From Agapanthus africanus (lineage: Eukaryota; Streptophyta; Magnoliopsida; Asparagales; Amaryllidaceae), in NCBI GenBank assembly GCA_030015575.1, contig JASDDO010000014.1:163899911-163963910 (forward strand): a DNA stretch of 64,000 nucleotides, read 5' to 3'. Position 1 is the first letter of the stretch, and each line of letters begins with the position of its first letter. This document shows positions 14,301 to 26,300 of the stretch, in pieces. A program made the translations under genes and the position numbers. The notes beneath the pieces are model-generated. The model saw nothing but the letters and a program-made list of their open reading frames with translations. It was not told where the DNA came from and ran no database searches.

Positions 14301-17300
14301 CAAACAGAAGACGATGACGCTAGTGTCGCGGTCTAAATCTCCGTGATCTCGAATGGCTGGTCGTGCTCCTGAGCTGGGTCCACTACGTCCTTTGAGCATG
14401 GACACGGTGTGTGTACAATGATATGAAATGAATGGCAAAATACAGTAATATGAGAATATAGAATATCAAATGAATATGAACAGTATGGTATATGTATCAT
14501 GTCAGCAATCCATGCAATGTGTATGTCATTACCTATCAGTCATTAAGTCAATTGAAATCAATCGGTGAAAAAGGATGCTCGTGTTTAACAAGGGTCTCGT
14601 GCATGTCCGAGACTACGGTCCACTGTTATCCGGGACATAACCCTGCAACCTTGCCGCTAGGCTCACGACCTAATATATATCGCTAATATCGAATGATCAT
14701 CCTCTAAGTCACTGTACCTCGTTAAATACGAATTTGATTCCATCTTGATTTCTCTATTTCCCAGGTTATATTATGTGTTCAGATATTAGATAGGTTGTGA
14801 ACAATTACGTATCACTTTCACTTTCAGTCACGTTTTTGCTTATCAATCACTTTCAATCACTGGTTTACCATCGTACTTGTCACAACCCGGTCACTAACAC
14901 TTATCTATCGACAATGCAAATCAGTCGCTAGGTCTCAATATAAATAATCACTATGCACTGGGTATAAAGCAATCACAAAATAAGGTAGAAATGCACTAAA
15001 CAGATTTTCACTAAATTATGACAGGCAACGCCATATGACTTACAAAATTCACCATAAATCATACGTGTAGAATCGGTCAAAACAATATAAAAGGCATACG
15101 AAGTATACATGATTATCTAAGCGGTAAAATTAGTTTCATGTCAATAGGAATTCAGGTTAAGGATTTATAATCCATTTAAATTAGCGATTAGTTGCTGGAA
15201 TTCCAGTTTCAGAACTGGAAGTCTAACTTCACAAGCAGTACTACGGATTGTGTTTAGATTCAGGTGTTGCTCCAGTAGAATAAAACCTAGCTCTATATGT
15301 TAGGTTTCTAACGCATTAAGCGGATCAATAACAGCCTCTGTGTTCTAAGAGATGTTCTGTTTAGTGTCAAGGTGTAAAAACTGTCAGCAGAAAACTGCAG
15401 AGCACATCAACAATCTAAAATATAATTAAATTATCAAACGACAGGAAAACTAAACGAGACCAGAACCATGAGTTAGCTAACTGAATTATCTATTTGACGA
15501 TATAGGACTCTGCGTATTTTCAGTTTTATGTAGGGATGTACATGCAATTAAGTTCAGGTTCCAACATGATCCAACATGAAAGACCGCAGAAATCAGCCAT
15601 ATACACTGATAAAATAAATTATGTTAAAAATAGATAACAACGACGTAATTCGGTGGAACCAGTCGTGTAAGAAAGCTAACTCGATTTCTTACGTATCTAT
15701 ATAGTGTTCTGCGCATTTACGAATTCGAACAGTGAGTTGCAGGTGTTTGATTCCAGGTATTCGTAGGGATTTCGGTTCAGGACTGCAGCCCAGAGCCACG
15801 AATCTCTTCAGTTTCTGCTATCTAAAAGACACGATATTCAGTAAAAGTCACTGTACGTTTATAGGTTATATAGTCTTTTTCGCAGCGAGCCTAAGAATGT
15901 TATGATCCAATTTTTGTACGATTTATTATGAATTTAATTGTCTAGCATGTTCGGGGAAATTCTGATTTCGCAATGGTTATCGAGGGCAATATATTATGGG
16001 TGAAACGATATTAATTTGCAGCCAAAATTTTGCAGTACATCTATGAACAGTAAACGGGTTTAACGATCACAAGTTCAACCGATTTTAATTAGATTCCGGC
16101 TTAAGGTCTTATCGAACACCTTGGGCAAACGTTCGGTTATCGATCGAAACATATGTTTCTTTTAGCCAAACGAATTTAGATATTAGCCATATAACTCCTA
16201 CGTGATGCCAACACAGTAATAAGCCCTAGTCGAGCTCCAATCAACAAGACGCCACTATGGTTCGTTACATAATTTCAATAACAATTTACGATATAATTAT
16301 ATCTACATATATCTAGTTATTGTAAATTGCTTTGGCTAATAATTTTCGTAGCAAGATAAACAAGTGAAGGTTTTCACTTGCCCGGCGAGGGTTCGACGAT
16401 GGTACGGCAGCGGCGCGAGCACGGCAACGACAGGGCACAACTAGGGCTTAGGCTGGAGCTTGGGTCGGCGCGATGCTACTTGGCTCGAGGGACGAGGGCT
16501 TGACTCGGGATTTGGAGGAGAAACTAGTGGGACGGCAAGGAGTCGAGGCGGAGAGGGGCTGCAGCCATCGGCGTTGGAGTGAGGAGCTTCGGCGATGTGA
16601 GCTTGGATGCAGCTTGTAGGTGACGGAGTGCAGAGATGGTGGCAGCACGGTGGTGGTTGGGCTCCAGTGAGGCGATGGTCACAGTGGTGTTGGAAGCGAT
16701 AGGAGTGCCGTCGGCGGTGGTATGCAGGCTGTGTTGGTGCAAGGCAACGGGGGCCGGGGTGAAGCGGCAAGGTGCTTGGGTGATGATGGATTGGCGTTGG
16801 AGGTGTACACAAAATGGTGGTGGGTTCTTGATGATACTCATAAGTAGTGTCTCCTCAGATTACGACATATGGCGGATGACGTGTCCCAAAGGCTACGGAG
16901 GTGGGATTAACGAGTTGCATTGTGAGGGTTCCTCGGGACTTCGTCTCGGGAAACATGTCCGACCTTCCAGGAGATCTCCCTGAATGCATTCCGCCTTCAC
17001 CTGGGAATCTACTAATAGCTCGCCTCCGAGCTATCTCAGTCTCATTGCTCGTCTCCGAGCAACTGACGTGCCGAGCTTCTTCGGCCTCCTTACTCGTCTT
17101 CGAGCATCCGAGATTCCGAGCTTCCTCGGCCTCCAGGCCCGTCTCCGAGCTTCTGATGTGCCGAGCTTCCTCGGCCTCCAGGCTCGTCTCCGAGCCCCGG
17201 ACATTCCGAGCTTCCTCGGCTCTCCCGATCTACCGGGAGCACGGATCCCATGCGTCCCGCAAAGGCTCCGCGTATATCGCCAGGGCAAAATATCCGCCTC

Positions 17301-20300
17301 CCTACAATCTGCGCCCCACGCTAGCGCATCCCTCCATTAATGGGCGCATCCCTCCGTTCAAGGCGAGGATAACACTGGGGCGTAACTGACGGCGGTGATC
17401 TCACGGCCGCTCGCTCCACGCGACCCTTATATAAACCCCCCTCTCAGACGACTCAGGTAACTCGAATTATCTCAATACGCTGCTACTCGGCCCTTATTTC
17501 TCTGCTCTAACTTGATCGTCGGAGGGTCCTACGGTGGTCATCCATCCCGGGACCTTTTTGCAGGTAGCTCGGCATCCAACACCAACCCATTGAGATCTAC
17601 ACCCAACAACTCCAAAACCAAATTACAGCCGTCCAAGACAGCCATCGTAGGATCGACGGAGGACAGCATCTGAAGGAGATCCGAAGCTCCTTCAGTTGGC
17701 GCCGTCTGTTGGAATGAATGACTTATTTTGTTCTACAAAAAAAGTTGACCTTCCGCCCTAGATCCAATGGCAAGCGACGACCGCAACGATCCAAACATGA
17801 GCCGCCACAACGGAGGCGGGAGCGACTCGCCTCCCTCTCCTAATGCCATCCACGCCGTCCGGATAGATCGGCTCACGACGCTGGTAGATGCCCTCGTCCG
17901 CGTTCAAGCGGCGGGCCCTAACCACCAGAGCACGGCTCTGCCTCCTTGGGATAACGACGTCCGCCGAAGGACGGACGGGCACACTCAAGCCCCCGATCTA
18001 CCTCACGCTTGTCACAGCGCCGGTGGGCTGACTCCGGCCACCTTAATTCACACGCGGCGACTGATTCCATGACCCGCTGGGCGCCGGACAGCTCCACGCC
18101 ACGGTCCCAGGAAAGACTGGGCCGTCGCCCCATTGACCGTCACGCGTTCTCTCCTCCCGAGAAGGTGTCGGCTGGCTCGCATGCTTCCAGGTATGACCGA
18201 CGCCTCCACTCTTGCCGGGATCGCGTGAACGACGAGCGTAGGGACCGCTCGAGAAGGGCATCGTCTGGGGATCTGAGACACCTGATAGAGCGGAATCGAA
18301 GCCGCACCCTGGCGCAGACCCAGAGTGGGGTTAGCCACCACTCTGACTGTGCGGAATCCTCAGGTTACTACTACCGACTCGAGGCCCTCGAAAAGAAGAT
18401 CGAGGGCATAAGACGAGACGACCATCCGTCCGGTGAAGAAGCTAGGTATTCCGCGGATTATCTCTTGAAGCCCTTCACCGAGAAATTGCAGGCCGAACGT
18501 GTCTCATCCAGGAACAAACCGCCCAAGATGGTCCTCTTTGATGGGAAATCCGCCCCGAAGGACCATCTGGACGCGTTTACGGCGGGCATGAACTTCCAGG
18601 ATAATTCCGACGCAGCCCAATGCCGAGCCTTCCCCACCACCCTCATCCGGGTTGGACGGGACTGGCTCCGAGGACTTATGCCACGCTCCGTCTCGACTTT
18701 CGACGAGCTGGCCTCCCAATTTCTCGGTCACTTCGTCGGGAATCGACGGCAGAAGAAGACGGTCGACTATCTGTTCACTATTAAGAACAGAGACAAAGAA
18801 TCCTTCAAAGGATATATCACCCGCTTCTACAATGCGCTCCTCGAGATCCCAGAGCACCGCGATGAAACGGTCATCACCGTGCTGAGGTCGGGTCTTAGGC
18901 ACAAAGAGTGGCTCCGCTCTTTTGCATCAGTGCAACCTAAGACATGGCCGCGGTAAAAGCCTGGACCGAACGGGAGATCCAACTCGAGTCCGGGGTGAAC
19001 TCAAATCTGCCCAGAGGCGACCAAACCGACCAAAAGAAACGGGGCAGAGAGTAGAAGAAGAAGGTCGACCGTCCGAAGCCTTACTCACCTAGGTTTCAGG
19101 AGTACACTCCCCTAAACATGTCCGAGACCGAGCTGCTCGAGGAGGCAAAGGGCGAGAGGTTCTTCAAACTCCCGCCGGTGACCCAAAGGGCGGGCAAGCG
19201 TCTCCGAGGCCCGTACTGCGCCTTCCACAGGTCGCAGGGCCACCGGACCGAAAACTGCAAACAACTCCGTGACTACATTGAGAAGTTAATCCGCTCCGGC
19301 CACCTGGCGAAGTACTTGCGGGACAAGCGGCGGGCAGAGCGGGAGCAAGAGAACCAGCCCCTTCCCGGGGAGTTAACGATTGGCCAGATCATGGTCGTTA
19401 CCTCGGATCCTGCTTGGGAAGCTGGCGGAAACCATCGCCTCCTCCCGGTCGAGAATGTAGGCGTCCCACCCCAGAAGAAGGGCAGGAAAGACGAGCCCAT
19501 CATCTTCACCGATGAAGACCTCCACGGTATATTCTTACCTCATAACGACCCACTCGTAATAACTGCCAGAGTCCACCGTTATGAGGGCCAGAGGATTTTG
19601 GTGGACTCAGAGAGCTCGGCAGATATCATGTTCTACGACTGCTTCCAGCGTATGGGACTAGGACCATCCGACCTTCGACTTACCTCCCATGTACTCTCGA
19701 GATTCACCAATCACTCCGTCCCTGCCGAGGGATTGATCACCCTCCTACTCAACATTGGGGAAGCGGGACATACACGAACCGTACCTGTGGATTTCCTCGT
19801 CGCCAAAGTCCTTTTGTCCTACAACATTCTCCTAGGACGTCCGACCTTAAACGCTCTCCGAGCCTAGATCTCAACTTATCACCTTACGATCAAGTTTCCT
19901 TTAGATCAAAGGGGAATAGGCCGGGCCCACGGAGACCAGCAAACCGCTAGGATTTGCTTCACCTCGACGTCCACTGCCGGAGATCAAAGCGACGATTTTG
20001 AGGATATACCCGACTTTCAGGGGTCTTTAGATATGCGCGACGACCAAATGGAAGTCAGAGGAACGGAGGTACCACTCGAAGAAGGGGTCAACGACCGAAC
20101 AGTCCAGATCGGCTCTCTTCTGATTGGGGATCGCCGCGAAGAACTGATCCGCTTCCTCCGAGATAATTTGGACGTTTTTGCTTGGACACCGGCGGACATG
20201 CCCGTAATTGACCCTAGAGTGATCTCCCACAAGCTAGGAGTCGATCCGAAAGCAAAGTCCGCCCGACAAAAGAAAAGAAGCTTTGCGCCGGCCAAGCAAA

Positions 20301-23300
20301 AGACGACAGAAGACGAAGTGGATCGACTGCTCGCCGCTAACTTTATCAGGAATCTGGACTACTCTGATTGGCTGTCAAATGTAGTCATGGTCAAGAAGGC
20401 GAACGGGAAATGGCGCATGTGCGTCGATTTTACGGACTTAAACAAAGCCTGCCCCAAAGATAACTATCCCCTCTCTCGGATAGACCGGCTTCTAGACAGC
20501 TCGGCAGGCTACGAATTATTGAGCTTCATGGACGCCTTCTCGGGTTACAATCAGATCAGGATGAACCCAGCCGACGAAGAACTGACCGCCTTCACCACTG
20601 ACCGGGGGTATACTGCTACAAAGTGATACCTTTCGGACTTAAGAATGCCAATGCCACGTATCAGCGCCTCGTCAACAAGCTGTTCAAACCGCAGTTCAGG
20701 AGGAGCATGGAAGTCTACGTCGACGACATGCTCGTAAAATCAACATCATCAGACGGGCACTCCAAAGATCTCAGGGAGACATTCGACGTCCTGTGCAAAT
20801 ATAAAATGAAGCTGAACCCAGCTAAGTGTGCGTTCGGAGTCACCAGCGGGAAATTCCTCGGGTTCATGGTCACCCATCGGGGAATCAAAGCGAGCCCAGA
20901 AAAGATCAGCGTCATTCTCAACATGGCCACATCGAAGAGCAATGTCGAGATCATGCGGCTCACGGGGAGTGGCCGCTCTGAGTCGTTTTATGTCAAGATC
21001 CTGGGAGAAGTGCCTCCCGTTCTTCAAAGCCTTGAGTAAAATTCCTAAGTTCGAATGGTCGGAGGAGTGTCGGAGCGTTTTCAAAAAGCTCGAGGCACAC
21101 CTATCAACTCTCCTACTGCTCACTCGACCAGTCGAAAGCGACAAGCTATTATTATACCTCGCAGTCTCCGATCAGGCTGCAGGCTCAGTGCTCGTCAGGG
21201 AATTCGGCGGTGTACAGAAGCCGGTTTACTAGTTAAGCCACATTTTCAAGGACGCGGAAACAAGATACCCAGCCATAGAAAAGATAGTTTTGGCACTAGT
21301 TGTCGCCTCAAGAAAACTACGTCACTACTTCCAGGCGCACACCATCCTCGTCCTCACCGAGCGACTTATAGGGACTATTCTTGCTTCTCCTGAATCATCA
21401 GGACGACTAGAGAAATTGAGGTGGGAATTATCCCAATTCGACATCAAGTACCGTCCCAGGCAGGCCATCAAAGCGCAGGTCCTAGCAGACTTTGTGGTTG
21501 AATGCACTATTTCCACTAAAGAAGAAGCGGTAGCTCGGGGCCCCAAACCACGTCCCTCGGCCGATGAAGTACCTGACTCCGTCCCCGACTGGGTGCTCTA
21601 CGTGGATGGATCCTCTGCCGAGGAAGGGAGCGGGGCTGGCCTGATCATCTGAGCCCGGACGAGGTGGAGATGGAATACTCTTTGAAGCTAGGGTTCAAAG
21701 CTTCGAACAATGCCGCGGAATACGAAACTTTGTTAGCCGGATTGCGAATCGCTCCGGGATAGGGCTGAAGACGATCCGAATTTGCAGCGACTCTGCATTG
21801 ATCATCGGCCAAGTAACCGGGAGATTCGAGGTTCGGGAACCACTCATGATCAAATATCTGGCCGAGGTAAAAAGTCTCCGCAAAAATTTCGACGAAGTCC
21901 AGGTAGAGCAAATCCCCAAGAACTTAAACACCCGAGCTGACGCTTTAAGCAAGCTCGCTTCTTCCTATTCGGCCAACCATAAGAGGAACATCCTCTTTGA
22001 AGTCCTGCCACGACCCAGCGTGGAAGACGGGGAGGTAACACTCCAGATCTACACAACTTAGGAAGAAGGCCGAGATTCGGAGAAAGCCCCTCATGGAGTT
22101 CCTAAGGGACAGTGCACTTCCCGAAGACCGAGGAGAAGCTCGTCGGCTACGGGCCAAGGCACAACATTTCGTCTGGAGCAACGGAAACCTATACAAGAAA
22201 TCATACACTCAGCCCCTGCTCCGGTGCATCGGCCCCCAAGAGGCTGACTACGTTCTGCGAGAAATACATGAAGGGGTCGGCGAAGCACATCAAGGGGGCC
22301 GAACCTTGGTCCAAAAGGCACTACTGCACGGGTACTATTGGCCTACGCTGCACCAGGACGCCTGGTCCAAAAGGCACTACTGCACGGGTACTATTGGCCT
22401 ACGCTGCACCAGGACGCCGAGAGACTGGTTAGAAGATGCAAGAATTGTCAACTCTTCGGCAACATTCTTCGTCTTCTCGTCCCCGAGCTAACTCCACTCA
22501 GTTCCCCTTAGCTGTTTGCAAAATGGAGGATGGATATGGTGGGCCAACTCCCCACCGGCACGGGGGCACAAGTACATCCTCGTCGCTGTGGACTATTTCA
22601 CAAAGTGGATAGAAGCTGTACCCATCAGGAGACCAGACGCCACCTCTACGATAAAGTTCCTGCAAAACAACATAATCACCCGATTTGGGATCCCGAGATG
22701 CATGATCACCGACCACGGGACCAACTTCAAAAATGATAAAGTCAGAGAGTTTGCAGCGAGTACCACATATTGATGAAGTTTACCGCGGTTGCACATCCTC
22801 AATACAATGGGCAGGCAGAGGTAGCGAATCGAGGCGTCATCCGCGGTCTTTGAGCCCGTTTAGAAGGAAGACAAGGCGGCTGCGTCGAGGAACTGCCTCG
22901 GGTCCTATGGGCAATGCGAACGTCGAAGAAAACACCTACGGGAGAAACCCCGTTCGGTCTCTGCCACGGTACCGAGGCAATGGTCCCGGCGGAGATCGGA
23001 CTGTCCAGTTACAGGGTCGAACATTTCGACGACGAAGCCAACACCTCGGCGCTCCGAAACAACTTGGACGTCTTATTGGAGAAGCGGGACCAAGCACAAA
23101 TCAGAACGGCCGTCTATCAACAACAAACCGCTCGCTACTACAACACCCGGGTTAAACATCGGGCCTTCAAGGCAGGAGATCTGGTCTTACAAAGAAACGA
23201 GTTCGCAGACCCGAGCAGGCTGCATAAGTTCTCCCTGAAGTGGGATGGACCTTTCCTCGTGAAAGAGGCGTTGCTCGGCGGGGCATACCGCCTGCAGGAC

Positions 23301-26300
23301 GCCCGGGGCTATAATTTCCCCCGGCCTTACAATGCTGAAAAGCTCAAGTTGTACAAATGAAAAAAATGTATCTGTATACTCTTTCTGAAATAAATAAAGT
23401 TCCTGTTGGCATTTAGTTAAAGTTTGAAAATTGTACAAGAAGAGAAAAAAAGGAGACAACACCCTACCACCAAAAACAAATTTTATTGGTTAAAGGGTAT
23501 TATAGGCTCCTCAGCCTTACAATAATTACAATAGAGATGAGTGGGGATCAAGAAAGCACTGTTGATGGCACTCCGAGCAGATCTCGTGCAGCCAAGCCTG
23601 AGCTTCCTCCGCCCGCTCCCTCTAACGGTGCATGTGGACCCTAGATGCCACGGAAGCGTCGGGGGCATGATCCGACAGGCAAGAAGTAACGATCTGCCTT
23701 TTCTGGAAACACTCCAGGAGAAGACCCACCGACCGCTCCCGTCTGCTCTGCAAGATCAGGCCGAGGTGGTAGAGCGAGTGCAACTTTTCGATCGCCTCGT
23801 CCCTCAGTCGCGGAGACAAGGCATTGTGCAGACCCGGGAACATCCTCTAGATCGCGTAAATGAGCAGTTGGAGGAGAGATCGCCGAGGAAGAAGGCGTCC
23901 AAAATGGCCCTCCATGCGGTCTATCACCGCCTCGTACATCTGTTCGGAGCGATCGAGGCTATAAAGATACATATCGTCACGAGAAATGATCTTCCTGATG
24001 AGCACACACGGACGTCCGGCCATCTTCAGAAACACAAGGCTAGAAAGAATCTAATGGTCAACAAAATCTTCCAATGGTCGAAAGATTACTCGTGCAGTGA
24101 CACGAATCGCAGGGCCTCAATTTCCCGATAGGGAACGACCACGTGTCGGCCATGCCTGTCTTCAAGGGCGGCCATGCGGCCCACGGAAGGTTGAACAACG
24201 CCCTCACTCCCGTCAATGCGGCTCGTGGAAGTTTGAACGACACCCCGCGAGGGCCCAAGGAAAACTCGAAAGCCCTCCTCGCGAGGCCGCCGGGTAGCTT
24301 GCTGCTCGATGCATCCGCAGCGGGTAGCTTGCTGCTCGACGCATCCGCAGCGGGTAGCTTCCTGTCCAACAACACCGTGGATCCAAATTCCTCACCAAGA
24401 GGCCGCCGAGCAGCTTCCCTGCCCGGTCCATCCCTAGCGGGTAGTTTCCTACCCATCTACGGTTAGGATCTGAAGCCCTCTTAACGAGGCCACCGAGCAG
24501 CTTTCCTTCCCGGTCTATCCGTAGCGGGTATTTTCCTACCCATCTATGCTAAGGCTCTGAAGCCTTCTTAACGAGGCCATTGGCAGATTCCTATCCGGTC
24601 CATCCCTAGCGGGTAGCTTCCTACCCATCTACGCTAAGGATCTGAAGCCCTCTTAACGAGCCCACCGAGCAGCTTCCTGTCCGGTCCATCCCTAGCAGGT
24701 AGCTTCCTACCCAACGACGCTAATGATCTGAAGCCCTCATTACGAGGCCACCGAGCAGCTTTCTGCTCGGTCCATCCCTAACGGGTAGCTTTCTACCCAA
24801 TAACGCTAAGGACCTAAAGCCCTCTTAACGAGGCCACCGAGCAGCTTCCTGCCTGGTCCATCCCTAGCGGGTAGCTTCCTACCCATCAATCCTAAGGATT
24901 TAAAGCCCTCACCAAGAGGCCACCAAACATACTCCTGTTCGGCTCGTTCGTGTGGGGTAGGGTCCTGCCCTAAGAAAAGATGATCCAACGCCCTCGTCAA
25001 GGAAGGATCAGTTAACACCGACCTATTCTAACTTGGCTATTTTTCGATTCATGCTAAATGAACGATCGCTACCTCGACTCCGGAGAACGGGAGGGTACCG
25101 ACCTTCTGTTACTCGACTTACGCTCGTCGCGCGATCGTCACATAAAAGGCCGGACACCAACCCACGACTTAATACTCGTGGGATGAGGCTATTGACGAGC
25201 TAAATATAATTGCAGAATGAAGATACAAACAAAAGTATGCGAGCTAAACATTTGGACAAGGAAGAAGAAGGTGCATTTTATTTGACCCGAAAATAAATAC
25301 AAGGTATTCTGGGCTCCTCAGTCTTACAAAAATGCCTGGAGGCTTACAAAACTTTGGAAAAAAAAAGAGAAAAAATCTCCTAGGCAGGAAAGCTCAGACC
25401 GTAGGCTCGGGGAGGATCTCGCCCTGCTCGACGCCAGCATCGGGGACCAAAACGGCGACCTGTGGGTCGGCGCTTCCACCGACAGCCTCACCCCGGCGGC
25501 CGCCCTGGTAACTTCCTCCTGCGGCGCATCCTCGGAGAGAGGGTACTGGACCCGGAGCTCGCTGTCGACAAACTCCGGCATCAACGCCTTGACGGCGTCG
25601 AGAGCCTGGTGCCAAACGATGGCCGAGGCATCGGCGAGGTCGGCATAGAACTGGTCCGATGCTTTATACCTTTCTATGGACTTCACAACCCGGACCTCGG
25701 CAAGCTTCACGGCCTCAAGCGCCACCCGGGCGTCCTTCCTGCTGACGTCCCTCGACTTCTTCATTGCGTTATAGAGGTTACCAACCTCCTCCAACTTGGT
25801 CTGGATAGCCCGGTTGGATTCACTCAGAAGTCGGTGAGATTCCTTATACTTGGAGTTCGTCAGCTCGGCGACCACCCGGGCTTCGAGTGCGGCTATCTTC
25901 TCTTCTGCTTGTTTCAGCCGAAGGCACAGATCCTCTTCCCACGAGGACAATTCGCCCGCCTTCTTCATGGCCGGGGCTATCTCCTCGGATTCCATATTTA
26001 CAATGAGGGCGCAGTGGTGGAGGACCTGAGGAAAAGCAACAAAAAGAGTTAGAAACTTTCAAACTGAAAAAAATATGCTTAAGAAGATTCTTAAAGGAAA
26101 ACGGATACCGACCTGAACTGCCTCCTAAGCGATGGCGACCATCTGGGCCTTCAGGGTCCCCCCGGGGAATCTTGCCCCCAGCTGTTTGCTTCATGTCGAA
26201 GAGCAAGCTGTCGGCGACGGAGAGCCCCGAGGGCACCTCGAAGCAGAAGTCCCCCTCCTGTATTGGGTTCCCGGTGGAAGGAGGCGTCCGAGAAACCGTC

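Larger units (their letters stand above)
16829..17694 (+). repeat. Element B 5' LTR
   Basis: Begins TGATGATACTC and ends CTCCTTCA. It contains a 45-bp tandem array (about 17016-17225) and a TATA box at 17428-17435. It matches 28163-29040. Confidence 0.93.

Noticed and set aside
16441..16840. Several overlapping long frames on both strands near the right end of solo LTR E left part
   Set aside because: The tract is GC-rich and inside an LTR; the translations are low-complexity Pro/His/Ser and open on both strands, typical of chance frames.
19865..19867. Single TAG between protease and RT in one frame, as if programmed readthrough
   Set aside because: Other stops and frameshifts interrupt the same element and no readthrough context was identified; decay is simpler. 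Intact copies would decide.
24290..24965. Regularly spaced repeats reminiscent of a CRISPR array
   Set aside because: The units are direct tandem copies without unique spacers, inside a plant retrotransposon.
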